Assembly (NCBI GenBank): GCA_024636405.1
Contig: JAGXHC010000222.1
Span: forward strand, 1 to 9,380
Source of the DNA: Sulfitobacter sp.
GTDB taxonomy: Bacteria > Pseudomonadota > Alphaproteobacteria > Rhodobacterales > Rhodobacteraceae
Direction of reading: 5' to 3'
Length of the DNA stretch: 9,380 bases
Below, piece after piece: positions 1 to 7,654 of this stretch (positions are counted from its first letter, which is position 1; each line of letters begins with the position of its first letter). The translations under genes and the position numbers were made by a program. A model generated the notes under the pieces. The model was not told where the DNA came from. It did not search any database and saw only the letters and a program-made list of their open reading frames with translations.

Positions 1-327
1 CGGTGGTACAGCGCGAAAGCCGGTGAATATGTCTTTCACAAAGACGATGATCCGACCGACGGCGCCTATATGATCGTCACGGGCACCGCAGACCTTTTGC
101 TTCCTGTAAAGGGCGAACAGGACCGGCTGGTTCTGTCTGTGGGCCCCGGCAGTCTGGTAGGAGAACTGGGGCTGATCCGAAATGTTGCGCGCGCGCTTGA
201 TATGAAAGCCACCACTGACCTTCAGTGTCTGCGCATCGGCGCAGAGGAGTTTCTGGCCGTTGTCGAAAACGACGCCCCGACCGCGTTCAAACTGCTTCAG
301 GTCGTCGCAGGCTATGTCCAAAGCTAG
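1..327 (+). CDS. Cyclic-nucleotide-binding (CRP-like sensor) domain protein, 5'-truncated
   Basis: The reading frame is open from the first base and ends at TAG (325-327), so only the last 108 residues are visible. They have the pattern of a cNMP-binding beta-barrel. An early strand region reads GEYVFHKDDDPTDGAYMIVTG. The phosphate-binding cassette reads GSLVGELGLIRNVARA, with the conserved Glu (about residue 55) and Arg (about residue 64) both present, so ligand binding is plausible. A short C-helix (TAFKLLQVVAGYVQ) follows and the protein then stops. No helix-turn-helix follows the sensor domain, so this is not a normal CRP/FNR regulator. It is either a stand-alone cNMP-domain protein or the C-terminal domain of a larger one. 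It is co-oriented with nosR across a 150-160-nt gap. Any link to nitrous oxide reduction is inference from position only. Confidence 0.8.
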   Translation, partial: RWYSAKAGEYVFHKDDDPTDGAYMIVTGTADLLLPVKGEQDRLVLSVGPGSLVGELGLIRNVARALDMKATTDLQCLRIGAEEFLAVVENDAPTAFKLLQVVAGYVQS

Positions 328-387
328 AGGCCCAACCGCAGGCGCGGCAATGCGGCCATTCGGCTCCGGTCCGCGGGTTTGATGGTC

Positions 388-405
388 GGCGTGAACGCGC
401 CTTTT
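388..405 (+). terminator. Weak possible terminator after the cNMP-domain gene
   Basis: GGCG (388-391) can pair with CGCC (398-401) around a 6-nt loop, and four T residues (402-405) follow. The 4-bp stem and short T tract make this a marginal intrinsic terminator. Read-through or Rho-dependent termination is equally possible. Confidence 0.2.
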
Positions 406-416
406 CACCAGAAAAG
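401..416. repeat. Perfect 6-bp inverted repeat CTTTTC-acca-GAAAAG
   Basis: CTTTTC (401-406) and GAAAAG (411-416) are exact reverse complements separated by ACCA. The element sits 22 bases upstream of the FNR-like box. It could be part of a transcription terminator, a protein-binding site or chance. The sequence alone does not decide. Confidence 0.35.
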
Positions 417-438
417 AACCGGACTGAATGCGTGCATG

Positions 439-452
439 TTGCGCTAGATCAA
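439..452 (+). promoter_or_regulatory. FNR/NNR/FixK-type box upstream of nosR
   Basis: TTGCGctagATCAA fits the FNR-family layout TTGAT-N4-ATCAA. The downstream half-site ATCAA is perfect and the upstream half is TTG with two mismatches. FNR-superfamily regulators (FnrL, FixK, NNR/DNR) activate nos genes under low oxygen or in response to NO, so activation of nosR here is expected. Which family member binds cannot be told from the box. The centre is at 445.5, 41.5 bp upstream of the ATG at 487. Confidence 0.65.
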
Positions 453-464
453 AGAACTTTGGTC
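447..464. promoter_or_regulatory. 18-bp imperfect dyad overlapping the FNR-like box
   Basis: GATCAAAG (447-454) and CTTTGGTC (457-464) are inverted repeats with one mismatch, separated by AA. The dyad shares its left arm with the ATCAA half-site of the FNR-like box. Its right arm is followed by AA, giving a second FNR/NNR-like half-site GTCAA at 462-466. It may be a second operator or a low-affinity tandem box. A chance dyad cannot be excluded. Confidence 0.35.
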
Positions 465-473
465 AAATCGCAG

Positions 474-487
474 ACTAATGCTTGGTA
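474..487 (+). promoter_or_regulatory. Predicted -10 element and start site of the nosR promoter
   Basis: ACTAAT (474-479) matches TATAAT at four of six positions. It lies where a -10 should be if the FNR-like box acts at -41.5. The predicted transcription start is then 486 or 487, on or beside the A of the ATG at 487. No good -35 is needed at class II activator promoters, and none is seen. This is inferred from spacing and is not proven. Confidence 0.35.
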
Positions 488-2685
488 TGAACAAATCCCG
501 TCTCTCGCAGAATATCCTCGCAATTGTTACCACCCTGCTCCTGTCCGGGATGCCGGCTGCGGCGCAAACCGTTCTGTCAAAGCTCTTGCCGCAGATAGAT
601 GCCAGCACATTGGTCGATGGCGCTGACGCCTTTGGCACAACGCACCCTGACATTCCGGCGGTTCAGGTTCTGAAGGGACAAAAGCAGGTCGCATGGGCGT
701 TTATCACCTCTGATTTCGTGTCGACCACCGGATATTCCGGCAAGCCGATCCACACGATGGTGGCAATAAACGATGACGCGCAGGTTGTCGGGGTGGAACT
801 GGTCAAACACTCCGAACCGATTGTCCTGATCGGTATTCCCGATGCAAAGGTAAAGGCGCTGGTGGCGGGGTATCGCGGGCTGGACCTTGTGGCCGAAGCG
901 AAATCTGGCGGCACCGCGCACCAGCTTGATATCATTTCGGGCGCGACGGTGACGATCATGGTGATCGACGATTCTATCGTTCGGGCCGGTTTGAAAGTTG
1001 CCCGCCAACTGGGACTGGGTGGTCTGGCTGTGGCGCCGCCAGACACCGGCCCGCAGTTTGAAATCAACCCCGACGCACAAGCAGCGACGGATTGGATGAC
1101 GCTTGAAGGCGATGGGACCCTGCGCAGGCTTTCGTTGGATGTGGGGCAGATCAACGCCGCCTTTGCCGCGATGGAGGATGCGCGCGCGGCCAAGCGCGCC
1201 CTGACCGAAGCCCCCGAGACGACTTTTATTGAAATGCAGGTGGCGCTGGTGTCGCACCCTGCAATCGGGCGCGCGATTCTGGGCGAAGCTGCCGCTGAAA
1301 ATCTGGAGGATTGGCTGGAAGACGGTGATCATGCCGTGGCCATCGTGGGGCGCGGGCTTTATTCCTTCAAAGGCTCCGGCTATGTCAGGGGCGGTATTTT
1401 CGACCGGATATTCCTGATCCAGAATGACGTTTCGGTCCGGTTCCGTGACCGGATGCACAAGCGGATCAACACAATCGCGGCCGAGGGTGCGCCGGTCTAC
1501 AATGACGCGGATCTGTTCAAGATTCCCGCCGACAGCGGCTTTGATCCGACCCAACCCTTCCGCATCCAGCTTTTGGTGCAGCGCGAAGTGGGCGCCATTG
1601 AAAAAGTGTTTACGACCTTCGATCTGGGCTATCAGTTGCCGGAAAAATACGTCCGCATGATCGCACCGCCGCCCGCAGCGCCGGTTCCTGACGGTGTCGC
1701 GACGCTGACTTTGCAGACGGAGGCGGACGCGCATCAGGCCCTGTGGAAACGGATCTGGGCGGGCAAACAGGTCGAGATCGTGGTGCTGGGCATCATGCTG
1801 ACCCTTCTGACCGGCGTGTTCTTTTTCCAGGGCCTTGCGACACGAAATGAACGCGCCTTTTATTGGTTCCGCATTGGATTTCTGACTGTCACGCTGGTCT
1901 ATCTTGGGTGGATCTCCAACGCGCAACTGTCTGTGGTCAACCTGATGGCGCTGTTCGGCTCGCTTGTTTCTGGCTTTAGCTGGCAGGCGTTCTTGCTGGA
2001 CCCGCTGACCTTCATCTTGTGGTTTGCGGTTGCTGCCGCGCTGCTGTTCTGGGGGCGCGGGGCGTATTGCGGCTGGTTGTGCCCGTTTGGCGCATTGCAA
2101 GAGCTGCTCAATCAGATTGCGCGCAAATTGCACATCCCGCAATGGACGCTGCCGTGGGGGCTTCATGAACGGCTCTGGCCGCTCAAGTATATGATCTTTC
2201 TTGGATTGTTTGGTGTTTCGCTTACCAGTATCGAACAAGCTGAACGGCTGGCCGAGGTGGAGCCGTTCAAGACCGCGATCATTCTGAACTTTGTGCGGGC
2301 CTGGCCCTTTGTGGCGTATGTGGGCGCGTTGCTGCTTGCGGGTCTGTTTGTTGAACGGTTCTTCTGCCGCTACCTTTGTCCGCTTGGTGCCGCACTTGCC
2401 ATCCCGGCACGGTTGCGGATGTTTGACTGGCTCAAGCGGTATCATGAATGCGGCAACCCCTGTCAGACCTGTGCCCACCAATGCCCCGTGCAGGCGATCC
2501 ATCCGACAGGCGAAATCAACCCGAACGAATGTATCAACTGCCTGCATTGTCAGGTGCTTTATCAATCAACAACCACATGCCCCGTCGTCATCAAAAAGAT
2601 GAAACGCCGGGCAAAAGAGGCGGCGGGGCCGGATTTGTCACGCTTTATCGGGCACCCCAACCAACAACCGAAATCTACAACGTGA
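487..2685 (+). CDS. nosR: NosR, flavin and [4Fe-4S] membrane protein required for NosZ expression and activity
   Basis: The protein has 732 residues from the ATG at 487. An in-frame ATG at 478 would add three residues. TAG at 445-447 closes the frame upstream and no GTG or TTG lies between, so only these two starts are possible. A signal peptide covers about residues 1-26 (PAAAQ site). A periplasmic FMN-binding domain follows, with the flavinylation motif D148-I-I-S-G-A-T154, Thr154 being the predicted FMN-bearing residue. After an Ala/Pro-rich linker come about five membrane helices (roughly 431-450, 458-477, 504-523, 566-580, 606-625). Two C-x3-CP motifs are at C528/C532 and C627/C631. A C-terminal cytoplasmic ferredoxin-like domain has C655, C659, C662, C666 and C682, C685, C688, C698. 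These are the family's hallmarks and the length is typical. No Shine-Dalgarno precedes either start. Confidence 0.96.
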   Translation: MNKSRLSQNILAIVTTLLLSGMPAAAQTVLSKLLPQIDASTLVDGADAFGTTHPDIPAVQVLKGQKQVAWAFITSDFVSTTGYSGKPIHTMVAINDDAQVVGVELVKHSEPIVLIGIPDAKVKALVAGYRGLDLVAEAKSGGTAHQLDIISGATVTIMVIDDSIVRAGLKVARQLGLGGLAVAPPDTGPQFEINPDAQAATDWMTLEGDGTLRRLSLDVGQINAAFAAMEDARAAKRALTEAPETTFIEMQVALVSHPAIGRAILGEAAAENLEDWLEDGDHAVAIVGRGLYSFKGSGYVRGGIFDRIFLIQNDVSVRFRDRMHKRINTIAAEGAPVYNDADLFKIPADSGFDPTQPFRIQLLVQREVGAIEKVFTTFDLGYQLPEKYVRMIAPPPAAPVPDGVATLTLQTEADAHQALWKRIWAGKQVEIVVLGIMLTLLTGVFFFQGLATRNERAFYWFRIGFLTVTLVYLGWISNAQLSVVNLMALFGSLVSGFSWQAFLLDPLTFILWFAVAAALLFWGRGAYCGWLCPFGALQELLNQIARKLHIPQWTLPWGLHERLWPLKYMIFLGLFGVSLTSIEQAERLAEVEPFKTAIILNFVRAWPFVAYVGALLLAGLFVERFFCRYLCPLGAALAIPARLRMFDWLKRYHECGNPCQTCAHQCPVQAIHPTGEINPNECINCLHCQVLYQSTTTCPVVIKKMKRRAKEAAGPDLSRFIGHPNQQPKSTT

Positions 2686-2696
2686 TAGGATAAGAT

Positions 2697-4637
2697 ATGA
2701 CTGAAGGAAGAAAATTGCCGATTTCCCGCAGAAGCCTGCTTGGCGCAACCGCAGGAGGTGCCGCACTTGCCGGTGCATTCGGTCCGCGCGCGATATTGAC
2801 CGGCACAGCCGCCATCGGTGCGGCGACCCTTGCATCCACAACAAGTGCGCGTGCAGCGGCAGGAGCCGAAGTCGGACCCGGCCAGTTGGACGAATACTAT
2901 GGCTTCTGGTCGTCCGGCCAATGCGGCGAGATGCGTATCCTTGGGGTGCCGTCGATGCGCGAGTTGATGCGCATCCCGGTGTTCAACACATGCTCGGCCA
3001 CGGGATGGGGCATCACCAACGAATCCAAAAAGATCCTGACCGAAGGGCTGTTGCCCAAGACCAAGGAATATCTGGCGGCAAACGGGCTTGAATTCCCGCC
3101 CAACGGCGACCTGCACCACCCGCACATGTCCTTTACCGACGGGACATATGATGGCCGTTACCTGTTCATGAATGACAAGGCCAATACCCGCGTTGCGCGC
3201 GTGCGCTGTGACGTGATGAAATGCGACAAGATCATCGAGATCCCCAACGCCAAGGCGATACACGGTCTGCGTCCGCAAAAATGGCCACGTACAAATTATG
3301 TGTTCTGCAACGGCGAAGACGAAGTGCCGATGGTCAATGACGGCAAGATTCTGGACGAGCCGGAAAAGTACGTAAATTTCTATACCGCCATCAATGCTGA
3401 CGAAATGACAGTGGCGTGGCAGGTGATGGTGACCGGCAACCTGGACAACACGGATTGTGATTACGACGGTAAATACGCTTTCTCGACCTCCTATAACTCG
3501 GAGATGGGGATGACCCTTGCCGATATGACAGAGGCCGACATGGATCATGTGGTGGTGTTCAACATCAAGGAAATCGAGGCAGGCATTGACGCGGGCGATT
3601 TCATCGAGTTGAACGGCGTCAAGGTGCTGGACGGACGTAAGGGTCAGAACAAGAAATACACCCGCTATATCCCGATCCCGAACAATCCGCACGGCTGTAA
3701 CATGGCGCCTGACAAGATCCACCTGTGCATCGCGGGCAAGCTTTCGCCGACTGTCTCGGTGATCGACGTGCGCAAGCTGGACGCGGTTTTCGACACGGAT
3801 GTCGACCCCCGAAGCGTCGTTGTGGCAGAGCCTGAACTGGGTCTTGGGCCGCTCCATACCTGCTTTGACGGGACGGGCCGTGCATATACGACCCTGTTCC
3901 TTGACAGCCAGGTTGTGGTTTGGGACATCGAAAAGGCCATTCAGCTTTATAACGGCGAAGATGTCGATCCGATCATCACCAAGGAGGACGTGCATTATCA
4001 GCCTGGCCACAATTCGACCGTCATGGGCGAAACGCTGGAAGCGTCCGGTAAATATTATCTGACGATGAACAAATTCTCCAAGGACCGGTTCCTTAATGTC
4101 GGCCCTCTGAAACCAGAGAATGAACAGCTTTTCGCGATTGACGGTGACAAGCTGACGTTGATCCACGATGGCCCCACCTTTGCCGAGCCGCACGATTCAA
4201 TCATCGTCGACCCCTCGAAGGTAAACCCGAAATCGGTCTGGGATCGTAATGATCCGATGTGGGCCGATGCCCGAACGCAAGCCGAAGCAGACGGTGTTGA
4301 TCTGGACGACTGGCAGGACACAATCATCCGTGACGGCAACAAGGTCCGGGTCTATATGTCGAGCCAGGCACCCAACTTTTCGCTGGAAAGCTTTACCGTA
4401 AAGCAAAACGACGAAGTGACGGTGTATGTCACCAACCTTGATGACATTGATGACCTGACCCACGGATTCACATTGGGCAATCACGGCGTTGCAATGGAGA
4501 TCGGGCCGCAGGCAACGTCGTCCGTCACCTTTGTGGCGGCGCAGCCGGGTGTCTACTGGTACTATTGCCAGTGGTTCTGCCACGCGCTTCACATGGAGAT
4601 GCGCGGCCGGATGTTCGTCGAGCCGACAGCGAGCTGA
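2697..4637 (+). CDS. nosZ: NosZ, nitrous oxide reductase (clade I, Tat-exported)
   Basis: This periplasmic multicopper enzyme of 646 residues reduces N2O to N2 with electrons from c-type cytochromes or cupredoxins. The N-terminus has a twin-arginine signal (SRRSLLG, Arg11-Arg12) and a long Ala-rich segment to about residue 55, marking clade I. The beta-propeller part holds seven histidines at the positions expected for the CuZ ligands: H140, H141, H189, H332, H387, H438 and H499. The C-terminal cupredoxin domain holds the full CuA set: H589, C624, W626 (main-chain ligand), C628, H632 and M635 in [12 protein letters not shown]. Nothing essential is missing. AGGA (2687-2690) lies six bases before the ATG. 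The gap to nosR is 11 nt, so co-transcription with nosR is expected. The TGA overlaps the nosD start. Confidence 0.98.
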   Translation: MTEGRKLPISRRSLLGATAGGAALAGAFGPRAILTGTAAIGAATLASTTSARAAAGAEVGPGQLDEYYGFWSSGQCGEMRILGVPSMRELMRIPVFNTCSATGWGITNESKKILTEGLLPKTKEYLAANGLEFPPNGDLHHPHMSFTDGTYDGRYLFMNDKANTRVARVRCDVMKCDKIIEIPNAKAIHGLRPQKWPRTNYVFCNGEDEVPMVNDGKILDEPEKYVNFYTAINADEMTVAWQVMVTGNLDNTDCDYDGKYAFSTSYNSEMGMTLADMTEADMDHVVVFNIKEIEAGIDAGDFIELNGVKVLDGRKGQNKKYTRYIPIPNNPHGCNMAPDKIHLCIAGKLSPTVSVIDVRKLDAVFDTDVDPRSVVVAEPELGLGPLHTCFDGTGRAYTTLFLDSQVVVWDIEKAIQLYNGEDVDPIITKEDVHYQPGHNSTVMGETLEASGKYYLTMNKFSKDRFLNVGPLKPENEQLFAIDGDKLTLIHDGPTFAEPHDSIIVDPSKVNPKSVWDRNDPMWADARTQAEADGVDLDDWQDTIIRDGNKVRVYMSSQAPNFSLESFTVKQNDEVTVYVTNLDDIDDLTHGFTLGNHGVAMEIGPQATSSVTFVAAQPGVYWYYCQWFCHALHMEMRGRMFVEPTAS

Positions 4638-5971
4638 TGATGTTGCGTATCCTGCCCCTTTTGCTGTCACTGATGTTCGCGTTGCCCCTTTGGGCGGCTG
4701 AGCGGCTGGTGGCGCCGGGGCAGGGGACGCTTGCCGATGCCATCGCCGGGGCAGCCCCCGGCGATGTGCTTTTTCTTCAACCGGGACGGCATTTGGGCGC
4801 GGTCGTCATTGACCGCCCGCTCACGGTGACGGGCACGGTCGACGCGATCATTGACGGAATGGGCAAAGGCACGGTTGTGACCATCGACGCCTCTGATGTC
4901 ACGGTCAAAAATCTTACGGTCACCGGGTCCGGCCTGAACGGTCAGGATCTGGATGCCGGTATCAAGATCCTCAAAAAAGCGGACCGCGCGGTTGTCGAGA
5001 ACAATCAGGTTCTGGGCAATCTGCACGGGATTGACGTACATGGCGGCCGTGATGCCCAGGTGCGCGGCAATACGGTCGAAGGCACCCGCACCCCGCGCAT
5101 GAATGATCGCGGCAACGGTATTTACGTCTGGAATTCCCCCGGCACCATGATCGAAGGCAATTCGGTCCGTTGGGGCCGCGACGGTATTTTTTCAAACACC
5201 TCGCGCAAGGGGACGTACCGCAATAACCTGTTCCGCGACCTGCGTTTTGCGGTTCACTACATGTACACCAACGATTCCGAAGTGTCCGGCAACGTGTCGA
5301 TCGGAAACCACCTTGGCTTTGCGATCATGTTCTCCAACAATGTGATCCTGAAGGATAACCTGAGCCTGTCAGACATCAGCCATGGCGTCTTGCTCAACTT
5401 TGCCAACAACGCCGATGTGTCGGGTAATCTGGTGCGCGGCGGGACGGATCGGTGTACGTTCATCTACAATTCCCACAAGAACCTGATTTATGGCAATCGT
5501 TTTGAAGGCTGCAACATCGGTGTTCATTTTACGGCCGGGTCAGAACGAAACGTGATGACCGGCAATGCGTTCGTCGGCAACCGCACGCAGGTGAAATATG
5601 TCGGCACCCGCGACATCGAATGGAGCTTTGAGGGCCGGGGCAACTATTGGTCAGATCATGCCAGTTTTGATCTTGGCGGTGATGGCATCGCTGACAGCGT
5701 TTTTCGACCCAACGATCTGATGGATCACATTTTGTGGTCCCAACCCGCCGCCGCCCTTCTGACGGGTGCGCCGGCGGTCCAGCTGATCCGCTGGGCGCAA
5801 TCCAGTTTTCCGGCCACGCTGCCCGGTGGGGTGGTCGATAGCGCGCCGCTTATGACCGCGCCGACCGTGGCAGTCCCATCCAGATACCGCGCCATGGAGG
5901 CCAAAGCGGTCACGCGGCGACAAGAAGGCGAACCAGATGACTTTGACGTTAACGATCTCAAATCTCACTAA
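4637..5971 (+). CDS. nosD: NosD, periplasmic beta-helix copper-site maturation protein
   Basis: The start chosen is the ATG at 4637, which shares its A with the nosZ TGA. A second ATG follows directly at 4640. A longer reading with an ATG at 4565 would run through nosZ and bury the signal peptide. From 4637 the protein has 444 residues. It begins with a Sec signal peptide ([20 protein letters not shown], cleavage near residue 20). Residues from about 30 to 340 form a right-handed beta-helix of CASH/NosD type, seen as repeated N-x-x-x-G-N/V-x-G-N turns. C273 (DRCTFIYN) and C292 (FEGCNIGVHFTAGSERN) lie in a stretch I recall as well conserved in NosD. NosD works with NosF and NosY in assembling the copper sites of NosZ. 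The last 35 nt also encode the start of nosF. Confidence 0.95.
   Translation: MMLRILPLLLSLMFALPLWAAERLVAPGQGTLADAIAGAAPGDVLFLQPGRHLGAVVIDRPLTVTGTVDAIIDGMGKGTVVTIDASDVTVKNLTVTGSGLNGQDLDAGIKILKKADRAVVENNQVLGNLHGIDVHGGRDAQVRGNTVEGTRTPRMNDRGNGIYVWNSPGTMIEGNSVRWGRDGIFSNTSRKGTYRNNLFRDLRFAVHYMYTNDSEVSGNVSIGNHLGFAIMFSNNVILKDNLSLSDISHGVLLNFANNADVSGNLVRGGTDRCTFIYNSHKNLIYGNRFEGCNIGVHFTAGSERNVMTGNAFVGNRTQVKYVGTRDIEWSFEGRGNYWSDHASFDLGGDGIADSVFRPNDLMDHILWSQPAAALLTGAPAVQLIRWAQSSFPATLPGGVVDSAPLMTAPTVAVPSRYRAMEAKAVTRRQEGEPDDFDVNDLKSH
5921..5939 (+). promoter_or_regulatory. Ribosome binding site of nosF inside nosD
   Basis: AAGG (5925-5928) lies eight bases before the ATG at 5937. This supports initiation at 5937 although it lies 35 nt inside nosD in another frame. 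The protein start MTLTLTISNLTKTFG fits an ABC ATPase N-terminus. Confidence 0.6.
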
Positions 5972-6833
5972 GACCTTTGGCGCAGTGAAAGCGCTGTCGG
6001 ATGTATCCCTGCATGTGGCGCCCGGCGAAAGGGTTGCCTTGCTGGGCCATAACGGCGCGGGCAAATCGACCATGATGAAGGTGATATTGGGCTTGATAGC
6101 TGCGGACAGCGGTGCGATTGCGGTTTGCGGTGCTGCGCCGGGTGATGCCGATGCGCGCGCAAACGTTGCCTACCTGCCTGAAAATGCCACATTCCATTCC
6201 GCTTTGACCGGATTGGAACAGATCACTTATTACATGCGCCTGCGCGGTGAAGACCCAGTTGGTGCAATGGCACTTTTGGACCGTGTTGGCCTTGGGTTTG
6301 CGGCCAGACGCCGGATCGGCACCTATTCCAAGGGCATGCGACAGCGGGTGGGATTGGCGCAGGCCTTTATCGGGCGCCCCAGCCTTTTGGTGCTGGACGA
6401 ACCCACCAGCGGCCTTGATCCGGTATCGCGGCGCGATTTTTACGATCTGCTGGATGAACTGGCCGCCGATGGCGCGGCGATCCTGCTCTCAAGCCACGCG
6501 CTGACGGAAGTAGAGGCACGCACTGACCGGCTCTTGATCCTGTCGGGGGGCCATATTGTTGCCGAAGGATCGCTGTCTGAATTGCGCCGCAAGGCGGCAC
6601 TGCCCGTGGCCATGCACATCACGGCGATCAACGGATATGACACCGACATCATGGCAGCACTTCCAAATGCCATCCGGGTCGGCGGTGCGCTGCATGTTAC
6701 CTGCGCACAGAAAGACAAGCTCGCGACCCTTACGCAGGTTGCGGCGATGCATGGCAAGGTGGCTGACATCGACGTAATTCCGCCCAGCCTTGAGGATATA
6801 TACAGCCATTTCAGCCGGAGGGATGGTCAATGA
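5937..6833 (+). CDS. nosF: NosF, ABC transporter ATPase of the NosDFY complex
   Basis: This 298-residue cytoplasmic ATPase powers the NosDFY complex. Walker A is GHNGAGKST (37-45). The signature region is YSKGMRQRVGLAQA (130-143), the SKGMRQR variant common in single-domain exporter-type ATPases. Walker B is LLVLDEPTSGLDP (150-162), with the catalytic Glu155. The H-loop SSHAL is at 185-189. The C-terminal 90 residues form the accessory domain seen in NosF and CcmA-like proteins. The gene starts 35 nt before the nosD stop and its own TGA overlaps the nosY ATG (ATGA), so D, F and Y are translationally coupled. The partner permease is NosY. Together with NosD they are needed for maturation of the NosZ copper centres. 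Confidence 0.96.
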   Translation: MTLTLTISNLTKTFGAVKALSDVSLHVAPGERVALLGHNGAGKSTMMKVILGLIAADSGAIAVCGAAPGDADARANVAYLPENATFHSALTGLEQITYYMRLRGEDPVGAMALLDRVGLGFAARRRIGTYSKGMRQRVGLAQAFIGRPSLLVLDEPTSGLDPVSRRDFYDLLDELAADGAAILLSSHALTEVEARTDRLLILSGGHIVAEGSLSELRRKAALPVAMHITAINGYDTDIMAALPNAIRVGGALHVTCAQKDKLATLTQVAAMHGKVADIDVIPPSLEDIYSHFSRRDGQ

Positions 6834-7654
6834 TTGCCCGCATCATCGCGACCGCAATCACTGAGGCACATATTGCCCGGCGCAACCGCTGGGTGTTGAT
6901 CGCTGTTGTCCTGATGGTGGTCTTTTCGCTGGTTCTGTCGGCTGTTGGATCCGCGCCGAGCGGGCGGCTTGGGGCGGACAGTCTTTCGGTGACGGTCGCA
7001 TCGTTGACCTCCTTGTCGGTCTATCTGGTGCCGCTGGTGGCGCTGTTGATGTCGTTTGATGCCGTCGCGGGCGAGGTGGAGCGCGGCACCTTGCCATTGC
7101 TTTTGACCTATCCGGTTGCCCGTTGGGAGGTGCTGGCAGGTAAACTTCTGGCGCATACGGCAATTCTGATTGTTGCGCTGGTGGCGGGCTATGGTGCAGC
7201 GGCGGCGATCGCCATTGCAACCGATCCGTCAGCGGTATCGGGGATTGGCGCGTTGTGGCGGCTGACATGGTCGTCCACGTTGCTTGGCGCGACATTTCTG
7301 GGGATCGGGTATGCTTTGTCGTCACTGGCGCGCCGTGCCTCTGGTGCGGCAGGATTGGCGATCGGGCTGTGGCTGGGTCTGGTGGTGCTGTATGATCTGG
7401 GCCTGTTGGCGGCCGTTGTTGCAGATGACGGCGGCACCTTTACCACACAGTTTTTCCCGGTCGCACTTCTGGCCAATCCGGCAGACGCATTCCGCCTGTT
7501 CAACCTGACCGCAGCCAACGCATCCGCAGCGGCGTCCGGTGTTGGCGGGGCCGCAGGTGCAATCCCGCAATGGCAGTCGCTGATCTCGATTGTGATCTGG
7601 CCGATGTTCGCGCTTGGGCTTGCCTCGCTTGCCTTCAGAAAGGTCGAGCCATGA
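6830..7654 (+). CDS. nosY: NosY, ABC-2 type permease of the NosDFY complex
   Basis: This 274-residue inner-membrane protein has six predicted helices at about 21-40, 52-77, 106-130, 146-166, 170-197 and 249-268. The cytoplasmic motif EVERGTLPLLLTYPVARWE (82-100) after helix 2 is the ABC-2 coupling segment that contacts the ATPase NosF. The ATG at 6830 overlaps the nosF TGA as ATGA. It is preceded by a strong Shine-Dalgarno, GGAGGG (6817-6822), seven bases upstream, which fixes the start. The stop overlaps the nosL ATG in the same way. The long Ala/Gly-rich loop before the last helix (about 228-245) looks periplasmic and weakly constrained. Confidence 0.95.
   Translation: MIARIIATAITEAHIARRNRWVLIAVVLMVVFSLVLSAVGSAPSGRLGADSLSVTVASLTSLSVYLVPLVALLMSFDAVAGEVERGTLPLLLTYPVARWEVLAGKLLAHTAILIVALVAGYGAAAAIAIATDPSAVSGIGALWRLTWSSTLLGATFLGIGYALSSLARRASGAAGLAIGLWLGLVVLYDLGLLAAVVADDGGTFTTQFFPVALLANPADAFRLFNLTAANASAAASGVGGAAGAIPQWQSLISIVIWPMFALGLASLAFRKVEP

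Noticed and set aside
379..392. TTGAT half-site resembling a second FNR box
   Set aside because: The other half (GGCGT) does not match ATCAA, and the site is too far from nosR for a standard activator position.
577..2565. 662-codon open frame on the minus strand over nosR
   Set aside because: It is antisense to an unmistakable nosR. Its product is rich in Arg, His, Gln and Asp with no domain pattern, as expected for the complementary frame of a GC-rich gene.
2562..4193. 543-codon open frame on the minus strand over nosZ
   Set aside because: It is a shadow of nosZ, which has a Tat signal and all copper ligands. The antisense product shows no recognisable motif.
4565..4636. Upstream in-frame start extending nosD by 24 residues
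   Set aside because: The extension lies in the CuA-coding part of nosZ and would move the clear Sec signal peptide away from the N-terminus. ATG 4637 overlapping the nosZ stop fits better.
7570..7650. Upstream in-frame start extending nosL by 27 residues
   Set aside because: It lies within nosY and would bury the lipobox. ATG 7651 has a Shine-Dalgarno and the ATGA junction used elsewhere in the operon.
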